Shown: positions 43,050 to 51,478 of the stretch, one piece after another
Layout of the letters: every line of letters begins with the position of its first letter
How positions within the stretch are numbered: the stretch's first letter is position 1
NCBI RefSeq assembly: GCF_018390515.1
Contig: NZ_JAHBBK010000004.1
Coordinates: forward strand, 124,001-188,000
DNA: 64,000 bases
Direction of reading: 5' to 3'
From: Mucilaginibacter sp. Bleaf8
GTDB taxonomy: Bacteria > Bacteroidota > Bacteroidia > Sphingobacteriales > Sphingobacteriaceae
Position numbers and translations under genes: made by a program
The notes under the pieces: model-generated
What the model saw: only the letters and a program-made list of their open reading frames with translations
What the model was told of the DNA's origin: nothing
The model's database searches: none

Positions 43050-44338
43050 TTTTTAGGATTTTGTCTTATGGTTTCTACGTATAGTTTTGACCTTTCCAGG
43101 TGCTTGGTTTCTACCAGCTTTTGTTTGGCCTGCTGGCCTGCGGTAAATGTTTCAAAAAAGCCGAAGCTTATTTTAAAGTATTTGTCGCCCGGCGGATTTT
43201 TTAAAACGCCTGCGTTTACACCTTGTACCTTATAGCGGTTGGTGATAGCAGTAGCCTCGGCCATGGTGCTGCACGCGCCGCCTAATAGCGTATACTTATA
43301 ATTTTTATTGTTAACCATTAATGCCGATGCCTGGCTTGCGGCAGTGGGTTGCACAACCTGGGCTGGGGCATGTTGGTTTACAGAATCTGTTGCAGGTACT
43401 GTTGTGGTTACAGGCGTATCAGTTACAGTTGGTTTGTTAATGATTACCGTGTCTGCTACGGGTTTGGTGTTTCCGGATGCAGATGATGTAGCCGCAGCTT
43501 CTGTAGCACTGCCTTTTTGATTGCGCTGCGTTTGGTAAATTGCAAAGCCGGCGCCAATAGCAATAAGGAGTATAACAGCAATTACAATCCAGCGGCTGCT
43601 GCTATTGCGCGATGGTGTGTTTGTTTCAGTCTCCTCGCTGATCGTAGTAGGGGATGCAATTTCTGATACCGCCTCCGCAGAATGAATGGGAGCTGCAGCT
43701 TGCGGTTCAGGCAGCGGCTCTTCTGCCGGCTTTACCGGTGCAGGAGGTATGATTACTGTTTGCGCTGCAATTTCTGGTTGTGGTATTACAGCCTGTTGCA
43801 CTGGCAAGGCAGGTTCAGTAGCCTTTGGTTGTGCCGGCTCTGGCGCTGCTTCAACTGGCGTTGCTTGCGGTTGTTGTTCCACCGGCGCGTCTATAACCGT
43901 AGGAGCAACAGGTATGGCCAGCTTTTCGGCCTCTTGGCGTAAGCTCACCGCACTAAAGCCATAAATGGCAGACATGGTAATGTCTGCCGTATTGGGTTTA
44001 AATTTTAGCTCGTTGTTTTGTTTGTATAGTGCGCCAAGTTTGCTGATAGCTACCTCTTGCGTTTCGGCCTGTTGTGTTACGTCGGCCACCCACTTGTTAA
44101 TAAAAAAGCGGGCCGAGGCAGAGGATACATTGTTTTTAGCACTAATGTACTGCGCCAGTGCCTGATCTGTAACACCGGGCTGATGCGTAAAGCCGGCCTG
44201 ATAATGAGGCGGGTAAAATTGGCCTTCGGTTTTGTTATAATAGCTGGCTACACGCACCTTATTAAAAATACCCAATCCCGGTATAATTACTGTGCCGTGC
44301 TCTTTAAGTAGTTCACTGATGTAAACAGCCAAATCCAT
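43046..44338 (-). CDS. HU-CCDC81-like and SPOR-domain bitopic membrane protein
   Basis: A 430-residue protein in four parts. Residues 1-135 are two HU-like small domains of the bacterial CCDC81 type (VYISELLKEHGTVIIPGLGIF; ARFFINKWVADV). Residues 141-245 are a Pro/Ala-rich linker. Residues 250-268 form a membrane helix (WIVIAVILLIAIGAGFAIY). Residues about 345-425 are a SPOR domain (YTLLGGACSTMAEATAI, FKISFGFFETFTAGQQAKQK). SPOR domains bind denuded peptidoglycan; HU-CCDC81 domains are thought to bind DNA or scaffold. N-in/C-out topology would join the cytoplasm to the cell wall. It is coupled to exbB by a 4-bp overlap. Confidence 0.88.
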   Translation of the reverse strand: MDLAVYISELLKEHGTVIIPGLGIFNKVRVASYYNKTEGQFYPPHYQAGFTHQPGVTDQALAQYISAKNNVSSASARFFINKWVADVTQQAETQEVAISKLGALYKQNNELKFKPNTADITMSAIYGFSAVSLRQEAEKLAIPVAPTVIDAPVEQQPQATPVEAAPEPAQPKATEPALPVQQAVIPQPEIAAQTVIIPPAPVKPAEEPLPEPQAAAPIHSAEAVSEIASPTTISEETETNTPSRNSSSRWIVIAVILLIAIGAGFAIYQTQRNQKGSATEAAATSSASGNTKPVADTVIINKPTVTDTPVTTTVPATDSVNQHAPAQVVQPTAASQASALMVNNKNYKYTLLGGACSTMAEATAITNRYKVQGVNAGVLKNPPGDKYFKISFGFFETFTAGQQAKQKLVETKHLERSKLYVETIRQNPKK

Positions 44339-44381
44339 TATACTCTACCTCTGTTTAAATTAAACGTATCAGCAAATATAA

Positions 44382-46193
44382 TTAAAAAGTAAAGCCTGCA
44401 CCGCCAAATATGTTAAAACCATAGTTAGGATAATATAACCAGGTTTGGTAATTCGTGTTCAGGATGTTATTTGCCTGTACAAATACAGATATTTGTTTGG
44501 TTGCTTTGTAGCTCACGCCACCATTCAAATCAGCAAATGATTTCAGGGTAACAATTGTTGGTGTTGCTATACCGCTGCTTGGGTCGGCTAATATTCTGTC
44601 CTTAACCTCGCTGCGTATCATTAACGAGCCGTTGATATCTACTTTTTTACCAATGTGAATAGCGGTTCCGGCAGTCAGTTTAAACTTAGGCAGGTTCCAG
44701 GCTTGTTGCTCGTTTTTCAGGTTATAATCCTTAAATTCAACACGACCAAACAGGTCCAGGTTGTCAGATGCTTTGTAGTCAAGCTCGCCGTTAAAGCCGG
44801 TTACACGGGTACGGCCTTCTGCATACATCACATCAAAACGGTTATAGCTGGTGGTGTTATCAAAGTTGCTCACAAACAGCGGCAAATCCTGTATGCTGTT
44901 GCGGAATACGGCTGCCTTGAAACCTAAGCCGGCGATAATTTGTCCTTTTAAGCCCAAGGTAATATCCAGTTTATCTACCGAGTTTTTGATACTTAGGTTT
45001 TGGCCGATGAATGGATTAATCTCAGACCAGTTGCGCAGCGATGATTTGTTTACATCACCTTTAGCTTCGGCAAACAGGCGTATGTATTTTGGTACCACCT
45101 GCAATTCCAGCTTGGCTGCCGGGAAGATATAAAAGCGTGATGAAAAACCAAACTCTTTAACGATGTTCAGGCCCGCATCAATCTTGTAATTATCGCCCTG
45201 AAACTTCAGGTAAGGATTAAGGCGCAGTAAGCTGTTGTTGAAAGAATATGCACTATCTTTTTGGCTGCTCAAATCCAATGATGCACCTAAGCCAGCATAA
45301 AATTGGTTAATGGTTTGGTTTAAAAAGCCGGTTAATACAACGTTGTTCTCTTTGGCAGCATAAGCATTATTGAATATATAGCCGTTCAGCTTCAATGCAT
45401 AAGTAAATGCACGACTGGTATCCTGGTAATTTTTGGCCAGTTCGCCTTCAGCGCTCAAGGTATTGAAATGCTGTTTCAGCGGATCGGTAACCGGTGTTAC
45501 GCCGAATGTGTTATAGCCATAAAAGTAGGTTCCACGGCGGCTGTAATCAATACGACCACGCAGTGTGTTGTCGCCGGTAATTACTTTACCAAATGCACCT
45601 ACCTCGGTTTTGCTTTGATTTTGCTTTGGCAGGTCGCTGCCCTGCTGAGCAAAATGTTTCAGGTAAGCGCCTACCTGCAGGGCAGGGTCGTTGCCATTGT
45701 TAATAAATGCTTCGCCAAAAGTGGTTTTAAGGCTGCCAAAACCGGCACGCACAAAGTTGTTGGCAGGGATAGAGTCGCGCTCGGCAGGCATTTTCATTGC
45801 CTCTAACTGGCGTATATCGCTGTTGCGTTCCAATCTCCTGTCAAGTGTGGTATAGCTTAACGGCGCTTTGTAAGGCTGTGTGTCCTCCAGGTTAGGGTTG
45901 CGACGAATCTTAACCGCATCGGCCAGTACCGGTTTATATACGGTGGTTACCACAATCTCTTCCGAGAGGCTGCCACCATTATTTGCCGGTTGATTAGCCG
46001 CATTTTGCCCACCTTTTTTAGTGGTATCTTGTTTTACTTTAGCCGCAGCATCGCCCAGTTTTTTAGCAGCGGGTTTAGCTACCGGCTTTTTAGTAGTAGT
46101 GGTTTTAGCCGGCTGTTTTACCTGTGCCTGCGCAGAGGCCGCACCAAGTGTTACAGTAGCTGAAAGCAGTAAATAAATATATCGGGTTGTCAT
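44382..46193 (-). CDS. Outer-membrane beta-barrel protein with TonB-box-like N-terminus but no evident plug
   Basis: The ATG at 46193 (MTTRYIYLLLSATVTLGAASAQ, signal peptide) gives 603 residues; the longer frame opens at TTG. A Lys/Ala/Thr-rich linker (about 25-75) leads to SEEIVVTTVYKPVLADAV, which resembles a TonB box and plug entry. Barrel strands begin only some 60 residues later (FVRAGFGSLKTTFGEAFIN), too soon for a full plug domain of about 120 residues. The final FNIFGGAGFTF is a barrel end. ISVFVQANNILNTNYQTW is like the last hairpins of TonB-dependent receptors. It lies in the operon of a private ExbBD-TonB set. Confidence 0.85.
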   Translation of the reverse strand: MTTRYIYLLLSATVTLGAASAQAQVKQPAKTTTTKKPVAKPAAKKLGDAAAKVKQDTTKKGGQNAANQPANNGGSLSEEIVVTTVYKPVLADAVKIRRNPNLEDTQPYKAPLSYTTLDRRLERNSDIRQLEAMKMPAERDSIPANNFVRAGFGSLKTTFGEAFINNGNDPALQVGAYLKHFAQQGSDLPKQNQSKTEVGAFGKVITGDNTLRGRIDYSRRGTYFYGYNTFGVTPVTDPLKQHFNTLSAEGELAKNYQDTSRAFTYALKLNGYIFNNAYAAKENNVVLTGFLNQTINQFYAGLGASLDLSSQKDSAYSFNNSLLRLNPYLKFQGDNYKIDAGLNIVKEFGFSSRFYIFPAAKLELQVVPKYIRLFAEAKGDVNKSSLRNWSEINPFIGQNLSIKNSVDKLDITLGLKGQIIAGLGFKAAVFRNSIQDLPLFVSNFDNTTSYNRFDVMYAEGRTRVTGFNGELDYKASDNLDLFGRVEFKDYNLKNEQQAWNLPKFKLTAGTAIHIGKKVDINGSLMIRSEVKDRILADPSSGIATPTIVTLKSFADLNGGVSYKATKQISVFVQANNILNTNYQTWLYYPNYGFNIFGGAGFTF

Positions 46194-46223
46194 TACAGTT
46201 CGGTATAAATGCGTTATCAATGA

Positions 46224-49200
46224 TTACTGTTTGCCTGATGATGTGCTGCCTAATGCGCTTAGCTTTTGCAGCTTTTCTTTTGCTGCAGGCAAAATATCAT
46301 CGTTGCCTTTGTAGTTGTCAATTAAGCTTTGCAGGGTGGCTTTTGCCTGGAACGCATCTTTTTGCGCTGCATAACAATCTGCCAGTAGTATAAAGCTTTT
46401 AGCTACCCAGTAATCGTAGTTAGACATTTTGTTAGCAATATCAAAGCAGGTTTTTTGTGCTGCTTTGTATTGTCCTTTTGAGTACTCAATAAGGGCAACG
46501 TTGTACTTAGCCTCGGCAGCTGCTATAGTTTTGGTATTGTTAACGGTATAATTAAATTCTTTTAACGCCGCAGTGGTGTCACTGCGCATTAGCTGTGCTT
46601 TACCTGCATATAAGCCGGTTCTGAATTTATCTTCTTCTGATGCTTTTTCATTTTCGCGAACCAACTGCGCATAGTGCAGTACATCATCAGCCATTTCCAT
46701 TTCTGCATAGCAGGTAAGCAGGTTATTGATAGCGAAACTGTAGTCGGCCTTGTATTCCGAATTAGTTTCCAGGCGTTTCAAGAATACTACGGCTTCATTA
46801 TAGCGTTTTTGTGCCATGTACAGCTTAGACATGCTGATCAGTGATTTCTCGGTGTAAGCACTGGTCCAGTCATTCAGTATCACGTTATAATCGGCTACGG
46901 CTTCTTCTGTACGGTTCAGGTTCACTAAGCTTTGTGCCCTGATGAAGCGCATTTGCTTGTCGTAAATAGGCTTGGTAGCTTTATCATAGTAAGCATTTAC
47001 TGCAGCTACGGTACCAGCCCAATCGCCTTTCAGGTACAGGTTGTTTGCTGCATTCGCCATGATGCTTTCCTGCTCGGCCGCGCTGTAGTTACCTATAGGT
47101 GTAGTGGTTGCGTAGCTAATAAATGTTTGCGCATCACCTTTATCAGTATAGATCTTTTCGATCTGCTTAAGCGCTTGTTTAGCTTCTTCGGTTTGCGGGT
47201 AGGTTTGTACTACTTTTTTGAACGATTCAACCGCCTGGTCGTCCTGGTTGTTGTTGTAATCTATCAAACCAATAGTAACCAACGCACGTGGTATGTAACT
47301 GCTTTGCGGATGTTGCTGAATCAGGTTCTGTAAGCCTGATTTAGCCTCATCGCCCTGATTTTTCAAGAAGTAAGTGTAAGCAATCTCGAATGAAGCGTCA
47401 TCCACAAAATCAGAGTTAGGATAGCGTCTCAGTACATCGTTCAACGTACTGATCTTGGCATCCGGCGAGCCTTGCAAGCCCTGTATCATACCACGCTGAA
47501 ATAAGGCATAATCTTGCCCCTGACTGCCGCCGGCAATAATACGGTCATAATATTGCAAAGCGCTGCTGTAGCTTTTCAATACAAAATAGCTATCGCCCAA
47601 ACGAGCTGTAGCATCGTTGATGGTGTTTTTATCTTTCGGCTCGCTGGCTAAAAAGCGTTCAAAGTAGTTTGCAGCCTTGCGATATTGCTCATCGCCAAAT
47701 GCAGCATAACCTAAGCCGTAATTAGCGTAGTTGAAAACGCCCGAGCTTTTAGCAGCAGGCATACTCAAGAACGACTCGAACTGCTCAACAGATTCGCCAT
47801 ATTTGCGAACCTCGAACATAGATTCGGCCAGCCAGTAGGTGGTTAACGCGGTGATATTCTCATCGCGCTGGTATTTAAGCGAGCGTAAAAATATGCCTAT
47901 GGCATTTTCAAAAGCACGTTCGTTATAAAATTCCAGTCCGCGGTAGTAAGTTACACGCTGGTAGGCTTCAGCCGCGTTCGGTGAGGTAGCTACGATCGGT
48001 TCCAGAATCTCAACAGCCTCACGGTAATTTTTTGAATTCAGTAAAGCTTCGCCTAGCAGGGTTTTTACCTCATCAGTACGGGTAGAGCGCGGATACTTTT
48101 TCAGATACAGGCGGGCTGCTTCCAGTGCCTGCGTATTAAAGTTCAGCTCGTATGATAATTTGGCGTACTCATACAGCGCATCTTCCTGTAGTTGTTTGTC
48201 AAAATCCAGCTTTGATGCCACCTGGAAGGCGTTGCGTGCACCTTGTTTGTTGTTCAGCTTTAAAAATATAGAGCCTAAAGTGTAGTTACCACTCTGGCTG
48301 TATTCGTCGCTTTTATCAATCAGTTTTTCCAGCTCAATGGCTGCGTTGGCATTGTCGCCTGTTTTATAATAGGCGTAACCAATCTGGTAGCTGTCCTGCG
48401 AGCTCTGGGTACGGCCTTTATCACCCTGCTGAAAACGGGTGTAGTATTTAAGTGCCTTTGCGTAATCGCCTTTTGCAAAATATGATGCACCTACAATGCG
48501 CAGCATTTCAGTTTCGTGCTGCTGGTGCGTAGTGTTCAGGATCGGGATGGCGTAGCTTAATACATCATCATAACGCTTATCTAAAAAATAAACGGCGGTG
48601 ATGTAATACGGATAGCTGTTTTCATATTTCTTCGAGTTTTTAAGTTTTTCGAAGTTCACCAGCGCAATATGATAGTCTTTGTTCAGGTATGCGATGTAGG
48701 CATAGTAATAAGTAGCATCTTCGGTAAAAGCTGATTTTTTATCTTTTACCTCGCTAAATAATACCTGTGCATTTTTATAGTCATTCAATGAAAAGTAAGC
48801 ATAACCTTTCCTGAACTTATACTCAGTAGCCTCCTTGCCGTTCAGCTCATTCGCATCAATCTTATTAAACCAGCGGAGGGCATCCTCATACTTGCCTTGT
48901 TTAGAGTAGGATTTACCGATCTGGAAATAAGCCAGCTTGGCCAGCGGATTTTCAGGGTGCTCCTTAATAAAGCGTAATAGCAGGCTTTCCGCATCATCAT
49001 TACCCAGTTCCAGGGCGCAAACGGCCTCGTAATACTGTGAGTTTTCTTTAATTAAAGATATCTCCGATTCAAACTGCGGCTGTGTGGCAGGCTTGATCCG
49101 GTTGTGCTCAATTTGCCTGAACTGCTCGGCAGCAGCTACGTACTGGCCATTATTGAGCAGTGTGGTAGCCGTATGATAGGTTCTGTAAAGTTCAATTGAA

Positions 49201-49274
49201 GGATTTTGCTGGGCTTCGGCCGCATAAGCGCCAAGCAGCAAAGCACATGTAGCAATGGGTTTGAGTTTAATCAT
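46224..49274 (-). CDS. Large secreted tetratricopeptide-repeat protein
   Basis: The ATG at 49274 (MIKLKPIATCALLLGAYAAEAQ, signal peptide) gives 1016 residues; the longer frame opens at TTG. The mature protein is nearly all TPR-like helix pairs, for example LAYFQIGKSYSKQGKYEDAL, IGYAYYKTGDNANAAIELE, ARLGDSYFVLKSYSSALQYY and ALVTIGLIDYNNNQDDQAVE. No lipobox is seen, so it is likely a soluble periplasmic scaffold. It is the first gene of the operon; the barrel gene follows after 30 bp. Long TPR proteins with OM barrels recur in Bacteroidota envelope machines, but the role of this one is unknown. Confidence 0.88.
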   Translation of the reverse strand: MIKLKPIATCALLLGAYAAEAQQNPSIELYRTYHTATTLLNNGQYVAAAEQFRQIEHNRIKPATQPQFESEISLIKENSQYYEAVCALELGNDDAESLLLRFIKEHPENPLAKLAYFQIGKSYSKQGKYEDALRWFNKIDANELNGKEATEYKFRKGYAYFSLNDYKNAQVLFSEVKDKKSAFTEDATYYYAYIAYLNKDYHIALVNFEKLKNSKKYENSYPYYITAVYFLDKRYDDVLSYAIPILNTTHQQHETEMLRIVGASYFAKGDYAKALKYYTRFQQGDKGRTQSSQDSYQIGYAYYKTGDNANAAIELEKLIDKSDEYSQSGNYTLGSIFLKLNNKQGARNAFQVASKLDFDKQLQEDALYEYAKLSYELNFNTQALEAARLYLKKYPRSTRTDEVKTLLGEALLNSKNYREAVEILEPIVATSPNAAEAYQRVTYYRGLEFYNERAFENAIGIFLRSLKYQRDENITALTTYWLAESMFEVRKYGESVEQFESFLSMPAAKSSGVFNYANYGLGYAAFGDEQYRKAANYFERFLASEPKDKNTINDATARLGDSYFVLKSYSSALQYYDRIIAGGSQGQDYALFQRGMIQGLQGSPDAKISTLNDVLRRYPNSDFVDDASFEIAYTYFLKNQGDEAKSGLQNLIQQHPQSSYIPRALVTIGLIDYNNNQDDQAVESFKKVVQTYPQTEEAKQALKQIEKIYTDKGDAQTFISYATTTPIGNYSAAEQESIMANAANNLYLKGDWAGTVAAVNAYYDKATKPIYDKQMRFIRAQSLVNLNRTEEAVADYNVILNDWTSAYTEKSLISMSKLYMAQKRYNEAVVFLKRLETNSEYKADYSFAINNLLTCYAEMEMADDVLHYAQLVRENEKASEEDKFRTGLYAGKAQLMRSDTTAALKEFNYTVNNTKTIAAAEAKYNVALIEYSKGQYKAAQKTCFDIANKMSNYDYWVAKSFILLADCYAAQKDAFQAKATLQSLIDNYKGNDDILPAAKEKLQKLSALGSTSSGKQ

Positions 49275-49485
49275 AATAGGCTGTAAATACTGCAAAGTAG
49301 CAAATACAAAAATGCAATCCGCGGCATATAATCACAAACCGCAAAGCATATTTTTAAACGAAGGTAATTATAAGATGGTATAGATGATGAAAAACTTTGC
49401 TGCAAGTGCCTTTCTTGTCAATAATTTGTAAAGCATTTTTTGTGGCGTATCATATTTATAATCAGTTACGTTATGATATTAATTA

Positions 49486-50604
49486 ATGATTAAAAATATT
49501 TTCACCCCTAAAAGATTTTTTCTGGGCCGATGGATAGCCCCGGTACTGATTTTACTTTGCAGTGCGTTTGTTATTCCTGTTAAGCCTGTAAATACAATTA
49601 TTTTACAAGACGAGCGCCTTACGGTAAATCCGCAGGAATTTTACATACAGCAGGTAACGGATGAGCGCGGCCCAGGCCGGGCAGTGGCCAATTTAATTAC
49701 TGATGCCACAACGGCACAAAAGCAAGCCGTTGATTTGGAAGGCGGAACGGCAGTAGCGATACGTAAGTTTATTAGTCATAACCTGCCGGCTAATACCGCG
49801 TTGAGGCCAGTGGTAGTTCGTATCAACGAACTCAAAATTACCGAAACGGCTTTGCCGGGGGGCAGGATAGAAGGTAAAGTAAGCATCAATCTGGCCTTTG
49901 ACCGTAAGCTGGGCGATGATTATATTTATCTGTTGAGCTACAAAGGCTCGGCCCGGTACATTCGGCCCGATAAACAGCAGGATGTAATAGAGGCCACCTT
50001 ACGCCGCACCCTCGTCAACGGACTGGTATACCTTAACACCTGGATGAACCGGGAAGCTGATACCAATCCAAAACTGGCTAAGCGCGTAAAGCTTACCATT
50101 ACCGACTATACAGATAACACCGATCCTGATACGATTTATTATAGCCCTAAGCGCCCGCTTACCTGGGATGATTTTAAAGCCAGGCCAGCTACAGGTGGCA
50201 AGTATGCTGCAGAGGTTTTTCCAAGTATTGCTTTTGACGAAGAGGTAGCGGTTGTAAACAGTGTAATTGAAGTTAGGTTGCGCATGAAACCTTACCTGCC
50301 TAAAAGTGCCAGCTGGGTACGTAATGGTTACCGGGATGATTACACCCTGAACCATGAGCAGCGGCACTTTGATATTGTAAAGCTGGCGGCCGAGCATTAT
50401 AAGCGGCACTTACTTACCCAACAACTGCCCATTACCAATTTTGATGGTGCCATACATGCCGATTATCTGGATGCTTTTAGGGACATGAATAATATGCAGC
50501 AACAGTATGATGATGAAACCCAGCATGGTATCAATCAGGCTGCTCAAGCGCAATGGAATGAGCGGATTGATAAAGAGTTGAAAAGCCTGGGTGTTATCAA
50601 ATAG
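49486..50604 (+). CDS. Secreted DUF922-type predicted zinc protease
   Basis: A 372-residue protein with an N-terminal hydrophobic segment (about 15-30, WIAPVLILLCSAFVIP) and a first beta-rich domain (about 40-200) that I do not recognise. The C-terminal domain starts at PLTWDDFKARPATGG and contains LNHEQRHFDI, an HExxH zinc motif with His290, Glu291 and His294, followed by YDDETQHGINQAAQ. This set is the DUF922 pattern of predicted secreted proteases. The substrate is unknown. It is divergent from the TPR-TonB operon. Confidence 0.75.
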   Translation: MIKNIFTPKRFFLGRWIAPVLILLCSAFVIPVKPVNTIILQDERLTVNPQEFYIQQVTDERGPGRAVANLITDATTAQKQAVDLEGGTAVAIRKFISHNLPANTALRPVVVRINELKITETALPGGRIEGKVSINLAFDRKLGDDYIYLLSYKGSARYIRPDKQQDVIEATLRRTLVNGLVYLNTWMNREADTNPKLAKRVKLTITDYTDNTDPDTIYYSPKRPLTWDDFKARPATGGKYAAEVFPSIAFDEEVAVVNSVIEVRLRMKPYLPKSASWVRNGYRDDYTLNHEQRHFDIVKLAAEHYKRHLLTQQLPITNFDGAIHADYLDAFRDMNNMQQQYDDETQHGINQAAQAQWNERIDKELKSLGVIK

Positions 50605-50645
50605 CCTCAGCGCTGGTGCATGGATAAATTTGCAAGAAAATATAA

Positions 50646-50672
50646 AAGGGTTAACCTTACCAGTTAACCCTT
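50646..50672. terminator. Bidirectional terminator between DUF922 and response-regulator genes
   Basis: AAGGGTTAAC (50646-50655) pairs with GTTAACCCTT (50663-50672); T-rich tracts occur on both sides. It lies between convergent genes. Confidence 0.8.
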
Positions 50673-50704
50673 ACTTTTTATAGGTAGATGGATGTAGAAA
50701 CTTA

Positions 50705-51067
50705 TTATGCGGCTAACTGCCGTTTAATCTTATTTAGCAGATTGTTGATATCAAATGGTTTGGCAATGAAATCATCGGGAGCGCAATCTTGTTTCAGTAC
50801 ATCCGAAACGTTGTGGCTTGCCGAAATCATTATTACCGGGATGTTGTGTGTATGGTTTTGCAACTTTACATTTTTGCACAAATCACGGCCATCTATATTG
50901 CCAAGCATAATATCCAGCAAAATTAAATCAGGAAGTCGCTGTTTTATTTTGTCTAAAAGTTGTGTTCCGTCTGACAACGTCTCAACCTCGTAACCAGAAT
51001 CTTCCAAGATAAATTGCAGTACCTCTAAAATGTCTCGGTCATCATCCACTGCTAATATTCTGCTCAT
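50705..51067 (-). CDS. Single-domain response regulator (CheY-like receiver)
   Basis: A 120-residue stand-alone receiver domain. The acidic pocket Asp8-Asp9-Asp10 (AVDDDRD), phospho-acceptor Asp52 (LILLDIML), switch Ser82 (MISASH) and Lys103 (FIAKPFD) are all present, so it should be phosphorylatable. There is no output domain and no histidine kinase gene next to it, so it is an orphan that must take phosphate from a kinase elsewhere. Confidence 0.95.
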   Translation of the reverse strand: MSRILAVDDDRDILEVLQFILEDSGYEVETLSDGTQLLDKIKQRLPDLILLDIMLGNIDGRDLCKNVKLQNHTHNIPVIMISASHNVSDVLKQDCAPDDFIAKPFDINNLLNKIKRQLAA

Positions 51068-51478
51068 ATTGGTCTGAAAATGTATCTAATAATAACTAAA
51101 TCAGCATAGGTTGAAACCACTGTATTTAGTGTTGTCTGTGCCTACTCTTACAAATTGTAAGCCACGATTTTAACATTATTTTAATAACTCACTTTTATAC
51201 ACCCGCTGCTAACGAAATAATTAACCGAACCCGCCGTTGTAGGTGATATCGTTATTATATAGGCGCCTATTGAAAAATATTGGTAATAACGGTCATGTTT
51301 ATTCACACGAAATGATGAGTTATTAACATTTGTAGAATTTTTATCGGTAAGAGGAGTAATTCTTGGATGTTCACTTTTTTAGACAGCTATTTCATACACT
51401 TCCGCTTAAGGGGTGTATAATTAATATACACTGAACAATTGCATAGCTTTGCAGTTGTAACAACTACTTATATAAACT
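51068..51478. other. Regulatory gap upstream of the beta-helix gene
   Basis: No gene is seen in 411 bp of A/T-rich sequence. It contains the palindrome ATAGGCGCCTAT (51259-51270), the inverted repeat GTGTATA-attaa-TATACAC (51413-51431) and the TAGCTTTG -7 element (51444-51451), followed by GTTGTAACAAC (51454-51464) near the expected transcript start. Confidence 0.55.
51413..51451 (+). promoter_or_regulatory. Promoter with overlapping inverted repeat, beta-helix gene
   Basis: The TAGCTTTG -7 element (51444-51451) matches TAnnTTTG. The inverted repeat GTGTATA / TATACAC covers the place where the -33 element should be, a typical repressor or activator position. The ATG follows at 51479. Confidence 0.5.

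Noticed and set aside
43682..43964. Two Gly/Ala- and Cys/Trp-rich plus-strand frames inside the HU/SPOR gene
   Set aside because: They are the antisense of the Pro/Ala-rich linker; low complexity alone produces the long open frames.
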